From Fimbriimonadia bacterium (GTDB taxonomy: Bacteria; Armatimonadota; Fimbriimonadia; Fimbriimonadales; JABRVX01), in contig JABRVX010000010.1 in NCBI GenBank assembly GCA_039961735.1, positions 1-64,000 of the forward strand: 64,000 bases of DNA. Reading direction: 5' to 3'. Below are positions 1-9,817 of this stretch, in pieces. The position numbers and the translations under genes were made by a program. The notes beneath the pieces are model-generated. The model made no database searches, was not told the origin of the DNA, and saw nothing but the letters and a program-made list of their open reading frames with translations. How positions within the stretch are numbered: the stretch's first letter is position 1; each line of letters begins with the position of its first letter.

Positions 1-73
1 CGGCCCACTTCAAAAACTCGCGCCGGTTCAGAGCCCCCGAGTCGCCGCGCTCCTTCTCTTCTCCTTCGGACAT
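1..73 (-). CDS. Tat-exported protein, N-terminus only
   Basis: Only the first 24 codons lie in the window. They read as a charged N-region followed by NRREFLKWA, a twin-arginine motif (R-R-x-F-L-K), so the protein is probably exported folded by the Tat system. The start ATG is preceded by a strong GGGAGGTGAG ribosome binding site. The nature of the mature protein cannot be told from this fragment; Gfo/Idh/MocA oxidoreductases in this lineage often carry such a leader (compare the gene at 53442-54713), but that is only an analogy. Confidence 0.75.
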   Translation of the reverse strand, partial: MSEGEEKERGDSGALNRREFLKWA

Positions 74-249
74 CGGTCTCACCTCCCGACTCCTCATCTC
101 GGAGGCGTTCCAACCTGCATTGTGACACCGGAAGACGGAAAGGGAGTACGAAAGAGTGGGCTTGTCGGGCGCATTTCCTTGACGCCACCTCCGAGTCCCG
201 CGTGCAGCCGAGTCATAATCGGCGAAGTCTGCGGCCTTGGAGGTCTTCG

Positions 250-750
250 ATGGACATCTGTCAGGCGCTGAAAAGCCAGTATCACGCGGCGTTGGCGATG
301 CTCAAGCAGTGCATCGAGCGGTGTCCGGACGACCTGTGGGCTGCGGGGGACCGTCCGCGCTCGTTCTGGCGCACCGCCTATCATGCTCTGTTCTTCACCC
401 ATCTCTACCTGCAGCCGAGCGAGGCGGACTTCGTGCCGTGGGAGCTGCACCGCGGCGAGTACGAAGACATATGGCCCGACGAGTGGCCGGACGAAAAGCG
501 GCCGGTGCCCTACACCGAGCAAGAGTTGCTGCAGTACTGGAGCCAGGTAGATGCCATGGTGGACCCGGTGGTGGACAAGCTGGACCTGGACTCGCCGACA
601 ACCGGCTTTCACTGGTACGACATGCCGAAGCTGGACCACCAAATCATGAACATCCGCCATCTCCAGGGCCACGTCGGCCAGCTCTCGGAGCTGCTAATGG
701 CGGCGGGCGTGGACACGGATTGGGTGGGCGGTCGCCGGGGTGGCAGATAG
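250..750 (+). CDS. DinB-like putative metal-binding protein
   Basis: The 166-residue protein resembles the DinB/YfiT four-helix bundle superfamily, whose members hold a metal with three histidines and often act as thiol-dependent transferases. Visible candidates are the histidine in the AYHALFFTH segment near residue 40 and the HLQGH pair near the C-terminus. I chose the ATG at 250 because GGAGG lies six bases upstream; an in-frame ATG at 202 has no such site. The gene stands alone, divergent from the Tat protein. The substrate is unknown. Confidence 0.7.
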   Translation: MDICQALKSQYHAALAMLKQCIERCPDDLWAAGDRPRSFWRTAYHALFFTHLYLQPSEADFVPWELHRGEYEDIWPDEWPDEKRPVPYTEQELLQYWSQVDAMVDPVVDKLDLDSPTTGFHWYDMPKLDHQIMNIRHLQGHVGQLSELLMAAGVDTDWVGGRRGGR

Positions 751-777
751 CACGGGGGCTCCGAGTTTTCGTGCTGG

Positions 778-850
778 TACCCGGGACGGGATTCGAACCC
801 GCGACCTTCGGCGTGAGAGGCCGATGTCCTGACCGCTAGACGACCCGGGC
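778..850 (-). tRNA. tRNA-Glu (anticodon CTC)
   Basis: A 73-nt cloverleaf can be drawn on the minus strand: acceptor stem GCCCGGG/CCCGGGT, D-arm starting GTCGTCTAGCGG, anticodon arm with the loop CTCTCAC (anticodon CTC), and a T-arm with GGTTCGAATCC. The TCTAGCGG...CTCACGCC pattern is typical of bacterial tRNA-Glu. CCA is not encoded. Confidence 0.95.
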
Positions 851-1152
851 ACCTTGTTTCGGGATAGTGAGCTTACCTCTTGGACGGTCGGAGGGTCAAT
901 CGGGAGCCTTGTGGTATTGCACGAGCCTGCTCGCACTTTCGTCCTGCCACTCTGGAGTCGACCCCTGGGTGGGGAGGCACACTACCAAGGCGCGAGCGGG
1001 CTCGAAGGAAGCGGTCGAGGCACTCCCACGGGCCAGGACGCTGGGCCCAGCTTCGGCAGGGGCGGACGCAACGCCGCCGAACCCAGACCGGTAATCTGCG
1101 TCAGAACCGCAAAGCGCCGCGAGTGACACGCGGCCGTGTCTGGAGACCGAGA
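851..1152. other. Intergenic stretch with short inverted repeats
   Basis: No gene is supported here. It contains the palindrome GAGCCTGCTCG at about 922-933, a motif that recurs near 41216-41229 and 58198-58215, and a related GCGAGCGGGCTCG at about 990. A possible promoter for the tolC-like gene cannot be singled out. Confidence 0.5.
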
Positions 1153-2463
1153 ATGCCCATGCCTGCGTTCGTTCCGCCAACCGTTTGTGTCGTCGCCCTG
1201 CTCGTCGCCACAGCCGCGCCTGCTCAGGATCTGCCCCCAAGCCTCGACCTGCAGTCTGCGGTGCGCATCGCCCTGGAGCGCAACGGCCTGGTCGGGGCGA
1301 GTCGGTTCGACAGCGATGCGGCGCGCGCCAGGGTGATTCAGGCTCGGGCTTCCTACTTCCCGTCCATCGTGCAGAGCTATGACTACACGGACAACGTGGC
1401 GAACGACTACGGCTTGGAGGGCACCTTCGCGAGCCGAAGTTACCGTCAGACGAACCTGAGCCTGAACGTCTCGTGGACCCTGCTCGATTCGGGCCAGCGC
1501 AAGACCTCGTTCGACAGAGCCAACACAGCGTATGCGGCCGCGCGGCTAGAAGAGAGGCAGCAGCGCCGGAACATCATCTACGAGACGACTTCGGGCTTCT
1601 ACGAGGCGCTGCGCGGACAAGAGCTCGTTCGTGTCGCCGAAGCGCAAGTGCAGCGGGCAAAGACCATTCTGGAGATAACCAGGGCCCGAGTCGAGGAGGG
1701 CGACACCGCAGCCAAAGAGATCCTGCAAGCGGAGGCCGACCTGGCCAACGCCGAGGTCAGCCTGATTCAGGCTCGCATCCGTGCAGGCACTAGCGAGTCC
1801 TCGCTGAAGGCGGTAATGGGGATCCCGGAGGACCGGACGCTTCCGCCCCTAGAGGCGCCGCCGGCCCCGAGCGTGCCGGCGCAGCTACCGCCTCTGGATA
1901 CTTATGAGCAGTCGGCCCTCTCGCAGCGGCCGGACCTGCTTGCCCAAGAGCAGAACCTCCGCTCTCTACGCCTCGCAGTGCAGCAGGCCCAGTTGGATCA
2001 ACGCATCACCTTCGAGCTTTCGGCGGGATACTCCCGGCGCTGGGAGACGCAAGCGGGCGACAACCGTAGGCTTACGCTGATGGCGAGCATTCCCATCTTC
2101 GACGCCGGGCTGCGGCGCGAGAACGTACGCGCATCGGTGGCATCCGAGGAGTCCGCACGTCTTCGCTACGTGCAGCAGCAGCGGACCGTGCGGGCAGAGG
2201 TCGAGTCCGGCTACCTGGAGCTGACACTTCGAGCGAGCGCGCTTCGTGCCGCAGAGGTCGCGCTGCGGGCGGCACGGGTGAACTACGAGGCTGCGGAGGA
2301 GGCACGGCGACTCGGTGCGGCGAGCCTGTCCGAAGTGATCAACGCCCAACTTGCACTGGTGACTGCGGAAACGAACTCCGTGCAAGCGGTGTATGACTAC
2401 TATGTGGCCGATAGCAGGTTGGCACTAATCAGCGGGCAGGCGATGATAGGGGAGACGCCGTGA
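1153..2463 (+). CDS. TolC-family outer membrane efflux protein
   Basis: The 436-residue protein has a signal peptide (hydrophobic stretch ending near ATAAPAQ) and two copies of the OEP repeat: [12 protein letters not shown] near residue 35 and a second half beginning after residue 230 with the [16 protein letters not shown] stretch. Long heptad-rich helices follow each. TolC proteins form trimeric channels across the outer membrane and periplasm for efflux or type I secretion. The start at 1153 places a proper signal peptide at the N-terminus; the longer open frame upstream is rich in Arg and Gly and lacks one. It overlaps the next gene by four bases (GTGA), so the two are translationally coupled. 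Confidence 0.88.
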   Translation: MPMPAFVPPTVCVVALLVATAAPAQDLPPSLDLQSAVRIALERNGLVGASRFDSDAARARVIQARASYFPSIVQSYDYTDNVANDYGLEGTFASRSYRQTNLSLNVSWTLLDSGQRKTSFDRANTAYAAARLEERQQRRNIIYETTSGFYEALRGQELVRVAEAQVQRAKTILEITRARVEEGDTAAKEILQAEADLANAEVSLIQARIRAGTSESSLKAVMGIPEDRTLPPLEAPPAPSVPAQLPPLDTYEQSALSQRPDLLAQEQNLRSLRLAVQQAQLDQRITFELSAGYSRRWETQAGDNRRLTLMASIPIFDAGLRRENVRASVASEESARLRYVQQQRTVRAEVESGYLELTLRASALRAAEVALRAARVNYEAAEEARRLGAASLSEVINAQLALVTAETNSVQAVYDYYVADSRLALISGQAMIGETP

Positions 2464-3191
2464 GTGTGCTAATCGAAACCCGTAGCATCTACAAAGACTA
2501 TCGCATGGGCTCCAGCACGGTGCACGCACTGCGAGGAGTGGATGTCACGATCGGGGACGGCGAGTTCGTGGCGATCATGGGCCCGTCCGGTTCGGGAAAG
2601 TCCACGTTCATGAACATCATCGGCTGTCTCGACCGACCGACCTCCGGAGAATACATCCTTGCGGGCGAGAAGGTGTCGGACCTAAGCGACAACCGCCTGG
2701 CCGAAGTGCGTAACCGAATGATCGGGTTCGTGTTCCAGACCTTCAACCTTCTAGCGCGCACAACGGCACTGCGCAACGTCGAACTACCACTAGTGTACTC
2801 GGGTGCACGTGGTCGAGCAGCGATTGCCACGCAAGCGCTGCACCGGGTCGGTCTGGCTGATCGCATGCATCACCGGCCCAACGAGCTTTCGGGTGGGCAG
2901 CAGCAGCGTGTGGCGATTGCACGTGCCATCGTGAACGACCCCAAAATCATTCTGGGAGACGAGCCGACCGGCAACTTGGACACGCGAACCGGCGCAGAGA
3001 TCATGGCTATCTTTCAGGACCTGCACCGCCAAGGCAAGACCGTCATCATCGTCACGCACGAGCACGACATCGCGCAGCACTGCGAGCGCATCATTCGCTT
3101 CCGCGACGGGCGCATCGTGGGGGACGAGCGCGTGGAGGCCCCGATTGACGCACGAGACGTTCTTGCTTCCCTGCCACCCGCCGAAGACTAG
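2460..3191 (+). CDS. ABC transporter ATPase, MacB/LolD type
   Basis: A 243-residue nucleotide-binding subunit with Walker [11 protein letters not shown]-loop VFQTFNLL, signature [14 protein letters not shown], Walker B ILGDEPTG and H-loop IVTHEHD. The order and sequence match the MacB/LolD/FtsE group, whose members power extrusion of lipoproteins, peptides or drugs together with a FtsX-like permease. The start is GTG, overlapping the tolC-like stop. Oddly, neither the permease nor a periplasmic adaptor protein follows; the next gene is an unrelated broken secreted protein. The partners may be encoded elsewhere. Confidence 0.9.
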   Translation: MSVLIETRSIYKDYRMGSSTVHALRGVDVTIGDGEFVAIMGPSGSGKSTFMNIIGCLDRPTSGEYILAGEKVSDLSDNRLAEVRNRMIGFVFQTFNLLARTTALRNVELPLVYSGARGRAAIATQALHRVGLADRMHHRPNELSGGQQQRVAIARAIVNDPKIILGDEPTGNLDTRTGAEIMAIFQDLHRQGKTVIIVTHEHDIAQHCERIIRFRDGRIVGDERVEAPIDARDVLASLPPAED

Positions 3192-3244
3192 ACGCAGCTG
3201 CTGCACGGGGCGGGTAGACTCCTGAAACGATAGGAGGCGCCCCC

Positions 3245-3906
3245 ATGTTGCTTCTCTGCACATTCCTGATCGCCTCGACGCTCTCCACCCAGCCACCCGA
3301 AGATTACACCGAGACCCCCGACCTGTGGAGCTGCGGCGCGTAGGACTGGGCTCCAACGAAGCCCGGCTCTATCCGGTTCCCGACGACGCCCAAGTCGGTA
3401 AGTACGCGCTCGCGCTCAACTACAACTACGGGTACGAGCACTATGCGGTCTTCCCCGAGTGGCGGGATGCGGGCTGGGACCTGCGTACCACCGAATACGT
3501 GGAATTCCAGGTCAAGCTGCCGGCCGAGACGCAGTGGCGTGGCCCCAATCCCACGCTGTACCTGCGCAGCAACGATGGTAGCTTCGTCCGTATTCGCCCT
3601 TCGGACAGGCGATCTCTGCCCGTCGATGCTGCGGGTAAGGGCTGGCAGACCGTTCGTGTTCCACTCGCCGAGTCGCCGGAGTGGGAACGTGTTATCTGGT
3701 TAGGTGGTTCACTGCGGCGAGTGGACTTTATCGAGTTGGCGTTCGTTGGCGGTGGGTCGGGTGGCGCGGCGCACAGCATCCTGATAGACGGAGTGCGCTT
3801 CGGGTCTGCGATGCTGCCCTACACCCCACCGAACGAGGCGATCACTGAAGGGCGAAGAGCGACACTACTACGGCCGGCCGTTAGGTCTTGCGGTGTGGAG
3901 CGATAG
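3245..3906 (+). pseudogene. Secreted carbohydrate-binding-like protein, frameshifted
   Basis: A GGAGG site at about 3233 precedes an ATG at 3245 that opens a clear signal peptide (MLLLCTFLIASTLST), but this frame stops at 3343. The rest of the protein continues in a different frame from about 3325 to 3906. That part looks like a beta-sandwich carbohydrate-binding domain of the CBM11/CIA30 or galactose-binding kind: the KYALALNYNYG, YVEFQVKLP, GWQTVRVPL and ILIDGVRFG segments are characteristic. One base has been lost or gained between about 3310 and 3345, either in the genome or in the assembly. No homopolymer is present at the junction. Confidence 0.65.
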
Positions 3907-3960
3907 TGGGCAGGGAATCGCTGGATGCCCTGCATCGAAACCCGGTGTTCGCCCAATCGA

Positions 3961-6123
3961 TCACTCCACCGTCAGCCACGTCCATCCGCGCGCGGGGATC
4001 TGCACGATGACTTCGATGCACCTATCCCTATCGAGTGCGTAGCACGCAGCATCGCCGTCCTCGATTCGCACGATGGCCTTGTCCGATAGGCCCGTGTAGT
4101 AGAGTGGCAATCGGACGGAACGCGTAATGACCTCACTCAGAGGGTTATAGACCATCGCGAGCGCCTTCGTCTCGAGGTCTGGGTTGACATGCATCATGCA
4201 GTCGTAGTCACGGCCGTCCGGTCTTCGAACGTGGATGATGTCGGAGTTCAGAATGTCACGATAGCGTTTATAGAATGCGACCCAGCGGTGCACGACCAAC
4301 TTCGTAACATCAGTGTCGTAGAGGCGTGGTCCACGATAGCAAGCGACGACTCCGGAGCCGAAGTTCTGCGCGAGGTGGGCCTCATAAGCGTCGAGGTGTT
4401 CTTCCAGGGGCTCCAACGTCGCAGCCGGCCCACCTCCATGATACTCGACGAGGGGTAGCATCATCCAGCCCATGCTCGGGGTCTTCTCCCAGGTACCATC
4501 GTATATGTTCTGTCTGGCGATCACGACCTGAAGCTCTCGTGGGAGAGACCAGTTCTCCTCCCTGTACCCCATGCCGGTTTTGTTACTGCCGGAAAGGAAG
4601 TACCAGTCTGGTGCATTGACGTAGATCCCACGCCTACGGCACTCTTGAAAGAACTCACGCTGACGCTCCCAGTTCACCCGAATGGAATCCTCGTATCCAG
4701 TGTGATACTTGTGCTCGGTCGAGTGGCACGGATATCCGTGGTACGGTCCGTCCGTCTCGATCACATCCATTTCCGTTTCAGTCATGAACCGCCAGAGCCG
4801 CTCGAAGTACGCGTCGCTGTGTGCCGAGCCGAGACATAGGCTGGGTGGATAGACTTGCTGCACGGCGTCGTGCTCGCTGCCATAGCTGGCTGTGGAGCAG
4901 AAGAGTATGTAGCCACCTATCTTGATACCTCGCTGGTGGGCATACGCGAAGTCGGCCTTGTATCGAGCCACCTCTTTCGGATCCTCAGTCAGCATGTCGA
5001 ATCCGCTCCAGAAGGTCAGTATGATCATCTCGAACCCAACCGCTGCACACTGGTCCACAGCACGGCGGATGGAGTCGGAGTCGGAGGCCCGGAGATGCAT
5101 GAAAACTGGATTCTCCTGCACCCAAGGCGCCAACTTGCGATACATCCTTCTGCGTGCGAGTCCTTGGCGTTCACGATCATCGCTGTCGTGGAGCAACTCC
5201 AGCGTGCGAAAAGACGACCACTTCTCGCCCGGGGCTAGCGTCTTTGCAGGGCCCAGTGGATAGCGACTGCTCATTAGAGTCCGGTGATCGCCCATGCCGG
5301 TCTGATGACCATTGTCCTCGTGGTGCCAAAGGTCGTCGAGGCCTTTCGTGGCGATGTGACGTAGCGCATCACGATGGTAGTACTCCTGTTGAGATCCGAA
5401 CGCCGCGGTCACATACTGGGGGTCGTTCTCCCAGCGCGTGGTGACCGTGTTGTGAAAGCTGTAGTCGCTCTCTACCAGCAATCTCGGAGCCTGGTCGGGT
5501 GTCACGGCTAGCTGCTCGCAGGTCAGAGCACCCACTGTCACGGGATGATCGGAGTAGTTCGCGATCGTTACGCGTTTATCGAAACAGGGCAGGCCATCGT
5601 AGAGCTCATAAGCGACGGTGATGCGGATGTCGGCCTCCATCGATTTGGGAGCCTCGAAGTCGAGCAGTAGTCTGATGCCCTTCGGAGGCCAGGGTGTGTC
5701 GGGTGCGCCGTACTTTGGCGCCCACGGAAGGGATGCGGATGGTCGCTCGACCCGGTGCCGCACGTATTGGAAACCAGTGACATCGGGTTTCAGATCACTC
5801 AGCCATGCTGCGTCGAGGTAGCCGTGGTCACGAAGACCTACGAGCCCGCCGACCTGGTACGGCTGGCCGTCCAGCGTGACGATTGCCTCAGGACGAATCG
5901 AACGAAGGAACTCCATACCACTTCGCAGTTCGACCATGCTGTAGCATCCGAGCCCCGGCTTCAGTCGCCAGATGCGACGAACCAACCCATTCTGCAAGAC
6001 GAGATTGCTGCCATCAGTGGTTACTCGAGCTATGAATCCGGTGTCTCGAACGAGCCAGTCCTGCATAGTCGGCAGAGGCTGATCGGCGGCTAGACAGATC
6101 ATGCAAGCTATCTCCAACAACAT
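3961..6123 (-). CDS. GH36/GH27-like glycoside hydrolase (alpha-galactosidase-type)
   Basis: A 720-residue protein with a short hydrophobic N-terminus, an N-terminal beta-sandwich (about residues 30-330) and a TIM barrel (about 335-640). This arrangement and the barrel motifs fit clan GH-D enzymes, which remove alpha-linked galactose or N-acetylgalactosamine. The likely nucleophile is Asp458 in VIETDGP; the DWYFLSGSNKTGMGYREENW segment near residue 520 is a strongly conserved-looking loop. The exact family and substrate are not certain. It is the last of four large minus-strand genes and has its own promoter-like TATACT six bases before the ATG. Confidence 0.6.
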   Translation of the reverse strand: MLLEIACMICLAADQPLPTMQDWLVRDTGFIARVTTDGSNLVLQNGLVRRIWRLKPGLGCYSMVELRSGMEFLRSIRPEAIVTLDGQPYQVGGLVGLRDHGYLDAAWLSDLKPDVTGFQYVRHRVERPSASLPWAPKYGAPDTPWPPKGIRLLLDFEAPKSMEADIRITVAYELYDGLPCFDKRVTIANYSDHPVTVGALTCEQLAVTPDQAPRLLVESDYSFHNTVTTRWENDPQYVTAAFGSQQEYYHRDALRHIATKGLDDLWHHEDNGHQTGMGDHRTLMSSRYPLGPAKTLAPGEKWSSFRTLELLHDSDDRERQGLARRRMYRKLAPWVQENPVFMHLRASDSDSIRRAVDQCAAVGFEMIILTFWSGFDMLTEDPKEVARYKADFAYAHQRGIKIGGYILFCSTASYGSEHDAVQQVYPPSLCLGSAHSDAYFERLWRFMTETEMDVIETDGPYHGYPCHSTEHKYHTGYEDSIRVNWERQREFFQECRRRGIYVNAPDWYFLSGSNKTGMGYREENWSLPRELQVVIARQNIYDGTWEKTPSMGWMMLPLVEYHGGGPAATLEPLEEHLDAYEAHLAQNFGSGVVACYRGPRLYDTDVTKLVVHRWVAFYKRYRDILNSDIIHVRRPDGRDYDCMMHVNPDLETKALAMVYNPLSEVITRSVRLPLYYTGLSDKAIVRIEDGDAACYALDRDRCIEVIVQIPARGWTWLTVE

Positions 6124-6129
6124 GCTCGC

Positions 6130-6160
6130 AGTATACAGGTAACACTGGGATACGAGTCAA
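6130..6160 (-). promoter_or_regulatory. Probable leaderless promoter
   Basis: On the minus strand TTGACT (6155-6160) and TATACT (6130-6135) are 19 bases apart, and the ATG of the glycosidase follows the -10 hexamer after only six bases. There is no Shine-Dalgarno sequence, so transcription would begin at or next to the start codon. Confidence 0.5.
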
Positions 6161-6172
6161 ACCACGGTGCAA

Positions 6173-9100
6173 TTAGCGACGGATCGGTCGAACGCTGACA
6201 GAGGAATAGGCGACGTGACCTCGGCAACTCAGCAGTCCGACGTACCCTGTCTGCCCTTCCTCCAATCTCACAGCGAGAGGGAGGTCCGTGCCGATCTTCT
6301 TGCCGTTCACCCAAACGTCGTAACTGCCTCTGCTGTTGTACACGTCTATCGCGAGGGTGTGAGGTGTGGAGTCGCGTACGGTGATGTCGGTGTTCAGCAC
6401 ATGCTTCAAGCTGAAACCGCCCTGCAGCGGTCCACACCACACTTGCTCTGGACCGGAGAACCGTACCATCTGACTCTGGGTGATGGCATAACGCGACGCC
6501 GAGTTAAATACGAAACCGGTCTCGTAGATGCCCTCGACCAGATGCGATACGGCCTCCACGCGGTAGTCTCCCGTCAGCTTGACGTTGAGCGTGCTACAGA
6601 AGTCGTATCCGTTGGACGACAGCTCGTGGTACTCGCCGCCTTGTACCTGCCAGGAGCCGGAGATAGGCAGCCAAGCCGGCAGGCCCATACTTCCATTGGG
6701 ATAGCGACTGAAGTCGTCCTCGTAGGTACCGTTTCGGCCCTGGTCCTCGAATGCATTGCTTGCAGATCCGGCTGCTCGCCTGACGAGCGCGTCTCGCACT
6801 GTGGATGTCACATGGGGCTGGGTCAATCGCGATGCGAGGTCCGCGAGCGACTGGGCGTCGAGGTCTGCGAGTGTAGCCAGGAAGAACCCCTTGCCGATCG
6901 GCTTGCCTACTATCGTAGCAGCGCCAGGCTCGGTCGAGGGGTGGGCCAGCGCGCCGAGTCCGCTGAACACGTACATGCCCGACGCCTTCGTCTCGAGCAG
7001 TCCCAGAGATGCTAGTACACCCTCTGCTCCCGTAGCCGGCACGCTCGGTGTCTGAGGCGAGGGTAGCACAGCATATCGCGCCTCCGATAGCAGGTTCCCG
7101 AACCACTCGGACGACGTCTCACCCGGTTTCACGAGCGCCACCACGCCACCAGCGAACATGTACTCGCTCAGTAGTCGTGAAAGCTCTGGATCGCCCCACC
7201 ACTTCGCATACTTGAGCGAGTCCGTTACGGAACGTGGGCCCATCAGGAACACCTTGGCATTCGGACTGCCGTCCGGACGCAACAGAAACGGGCGCAACCA
7301 ATCGGGACTAGCCGGCATGAAGGGTGTAATGATTCGTGTACGTAGCTTGTCCTTCAGCAGATCGTAGGTCCTAGCGTCTTGCGGGCTCGTCTTGCGCGGC
7401 TCCTGCAACCACAGCACGACGTCGTGGAACGGCACCTTGTCGGGTACGACGTAACGGTACCTCTCTCGCACTGGTTCGACTGGTTTCACTTCGCCAGGCT
7501 CGTACCGGACCTCGATCTGAGTGGGACGAGAACCGAGAGCGATAGCGAAGGTCGCCGTCGAGACATCCCATCGGTTGCGCGGTGCCACCCACACCTCCTT
7601 GCCGCTCACTCGGACCGACAGAATCGTGGCATGCGGTATCTCGGTGGTGAAGGCGATCTCTGGTGGCTGCCCCCCAGCCCAAGTTAGGACGTACTTACGA
7701 GCCGAGCCATCGTCGGTGACTCGGATCCCGAGGCGGCCCTTGCCGACTCGTTGGTTGGTCACGCTCATCTCTTTCCACCCACCAGGCAATCGTGGGCAGA
7801 GCGAGATGCTGTCACGACCGACGTCGGGGTCGAGGCCCGTTAGGTAGTAGAGTGCGGCGTCTGCGTTGATACCACCCTCCCAAGGGCGTATGCGATGACC
7901 GAGGAAGTCCGTGCGGTATCCGGTCGGCTCGGTTAGGTGCTTTTCCGTGTACTCCCCGCTCGGAGAAGCTACGGCTACCATGGCGCTCAGCGTCTTCTCC
8001 GCGAGAGGATGATGCACCGCTGCGAGGTTGTACAGGAACATGCCTGGCAGCATACCGACGTACACCTTGAGTGTCTCTGTGGCGTCGAGCAGTCCGTTGG
8101 GGTTGTATGTGTACTTGATGGTCTCTGTAAGATTGGAGATCGCCTTCGGTTCTTCCGGCCTCAGATACCCTATCCACAACGGGTTCAGATTGACTGCGGT
8201 AAACGGAGGCTGGTGTCGATCGAGCGAGACCATGCCCATTGCAGGGGAGTAGAACCCTCGCTCCGGCATCCAGTAGTCTCGTTCGCATGCGGCCCGACTG
8301 TCCCGAGCGATCTTGCGGAACTGCTCGGCTTCTGATTGTTTGCCTAACAGCTTGGCGAACTCGGTCAGGATTTCGGCAGAAACTACGAACTCCCACGTGC
8401 TATCCGCGCTGTACTGATCCCAGTGCACGTGGTCGTTTGGCTCTGGGAAGACGGGGGAGTTGAGCACCTCGAATCCGGGGTAGATCCAGGTCTCGTCACC
8501 GTGGTGGGGGAAGCGATAAAGCGTGTTCGGGATCGGCTCGATGTATGCATAGTTGATCGTAGTGTAAGGTACGCCCTTCTCGTCTATCAACTGGCCCATC
8601 AGGCAGCGCTTCAGGTACTCCCAGTGCTCGCGTATCGGTGCCAGGTCACCCGTGAAGCGGTAGTACCACGCATGTTGCATGATCAACCACGAAGGCGTCT
8701 CCACTCGATCTGTGCGTACTGCTGACCAGTCGAGTTCGGGGTCCACCGGTCGAGCGACGTCTATGTCCATCGGGAACCAGTTGGGGATGACCTTGTTGTA
8801 TGCCGAGGCTCGATAGTAGAACTCCAGCATCTTGCGTGCCGTCTCGAAGTCACCTATTCGAAGGTAGTACTTGAAAGGTCCGACCGAATCGCGCACCCAT
8901 ACCCCGGCAAAGAACTCCATGGGGCCCGCCGCTTTCTGCGGGTCCGCAGTCTGTACGCGGACCGATACGGCCGTCTCCTCCAGCAGGTCAGTCAGCCGCT
9001 TGTCGGGGCAGTCTAGTCGAACTGTCGTGGCCAGCCACTGCCTCCACCCATCGGCACATCGGGCCATGAGTGTGGAGGCCGGCTGTCGGAGATCAGCGAG

Positions 9101-9808
9101 TGTATGCTCGTGGTCGTCATCCTCCGCCATGCTAAAGACCAGGTACTGCGTGCGAACGGCCTCGGCACCCGGCGCAATGGTGCCGATTTCGGTGGAGATC
9201 ACACCCACTCGGTCCGGCGTGGAGCTGGCCTCGAATGGCTCTAAGAACCCGGAGAACAGCTGCCTGGTAAGCCCCATTGCGTGACCATCCGTCGAGCCCT
9301 TGAAACTGTCGAACAGCCTGCCATCCTTCACCTCCGTGCGGTGCACCGAGGCAGTAATTCGGATGGGACCGATCGGCGTGTCGCCGAGGTTTCGCACCGA
9401 CACCGTTCGCAGCAGTGCCTTGGTGCCGAAGGGCGCATAAGTGAACACGCGCATGGCGACGTTCTCGGCTGTCAGGTCTACCACCACGATCCCCGTACCG
9501 CGGATGCGTGACATGGTAGCAGATTCGAATGTTACGTTTTCGCCGCCCACTGACAGCGCGACGGTACTCGGCCCGAAAGCGGACGTGTTGTTCATCACGC
9601 CGGCGAGCATGATGTGCGGCCCCGTGATCTGGTGGAGAGCGGCGGCCCAAACGTTGGGTCCCATATAGCCGAACACCAACCCATTGCCGACGGGACGCCA
9701 TCCACGAAGTTCCTGCCCGGCCTGCACCGTCTCGCTCCACACGCTTGCATCTTGGGTGCCTTGTAAGGCGACTCCGACCGTCGCCAGAAGAATAGTTACG
9801 AAATGCAT
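6173..9808 (-). CDS. Secreted six-hairpin glycosidase with C-terminal LamG-like domain
   Basis: The 1211-residue protein begins with a signal peptide (MHFVTILLATVGVALQG). An N-terminal beta-sandwich (about 30-270) is followed by an (alpha/alpha)6 barrel (about 270-690; FAGVWVRDSVGPFKYYLR, WLIMQHAWYYRFTGD and RPWEGGINADAALYYL are typical six-hairpin pieces), a beta-rich part to about 780, a further region to about 1000, and a concanavalin/LamG-like domain at the end. Families GH94, GH65, GH63 and GH78 share this barrel; I cannot fix which one applies. The C-terminal domain resembles the N-terminal domain of the next upstream gene. I chose ATG 9808 over GTG 9817 because the AGGTAGGTGG site fits it. 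Confidence 0.7.
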   Translation of the reverse strand: MHFVTILLATVGVALQGTQDASVWSETVQAGQELRGWRPVGNGLVFGYMGPNVWAAALHQITGPHIMLAGVMNNTSAFGPSTVALSVGGENVTFESATMSRIRGTGIVVVDLTAENVAMRVFTYAPFGTKALLRTVSVRNLGDTPIGPIRITASVHRTEVKDGRLFDSFKGSTDGHAMGLTRQLFSGFLEPFEASSTPDRVGVISTEIGTIAPGAEAVRTQYLVFSMAEDDDHEHTLADLRQPASTLMARCADGWRQWLATTVRLDCPDKRLTDLLEETAVSVRVQTADPQKAAGPMEFFAGVWVRDSVGPFKYYLRIGDFETARKMLEFYYRASAYNKVIPNWFPMDIDVARPVDPELDWSAVRTDRVETPSWLIMQHAWYYRFTGDLAPIREHWEYLKRCLMGQLIDEKGVPYTTINYAYIEPIPNTLYRFPHHGDETWIYPGFEVLNSPVFPEPNDHVHWDQYSADSTWEFVVSAEILTEFAKLLGKQSEAEQFRKIARDSRAACERDYWMPERGFYSPAMGMVSLDRHQPPFTAVNLNPLWIGYLRPEEPKAISNLTETIKYTYNPNGLLDATETLKVYVGMLPGMFLYNLAAVHHPLAEKTLSAMVAVASPSGEYTEKHLTEPTGYRTDFLGHRIRPWEGGINADAALYYLTGLDPDVGRDSISLCPRLPGGWKEMSVTNQRVGKGRLGIRVTDDGSARKYVLTWAGGQPPEIAFTTEIPHATILSVRVSGKEVWVAPRNRWDVSTATFAIALGSRPTQIEVRYEPGEVKPVEPVRERYRYVVPDKVPFHDVVLWLQEPRKTSPQDARTYDLLKDKLRTRIITPFMPASPDWLRPFLLRPDGSPNAKVFLMGPRSVTDSLKYAKWWGDPELSRLLSEYMFAGGVVALVKPGETSSEWFGNLLSEARYAVLPSPQTPSVPATGAEGVLASLGLLETKASGMYVFSGLGALAHPSTEPGAATIVGKPIGKGFFLATLADLDAQSLADLASRLTQPHVTSTVRDALVRRAAGSASNAFEDQGRNGTYEDDFSRYPNGSMGLPAWLPISGSWQVQGGEYHELSSNGYDFCSTLNVKLTGDYRVEAVSHLVEGIYETGFVFNSASRYAITQSQMVRFSGPEQVWCGPLQGGFSLKHVLNTDITVRDSTPHTLAIDVYNSRGSYDVWVNGKKIGTDLPLAVRLEEGQTGYVGLLSCRGHVAYSSVSVRPIRR

Positions 9809-9817
9809 CTCACCCAC

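Noticed and set aside
880-1152. Longer N-terminus for the TolC-like protein
   Set aside because: It would bury the signal peptide behind 90 Arg-rich residues; ATG 1153 is better.
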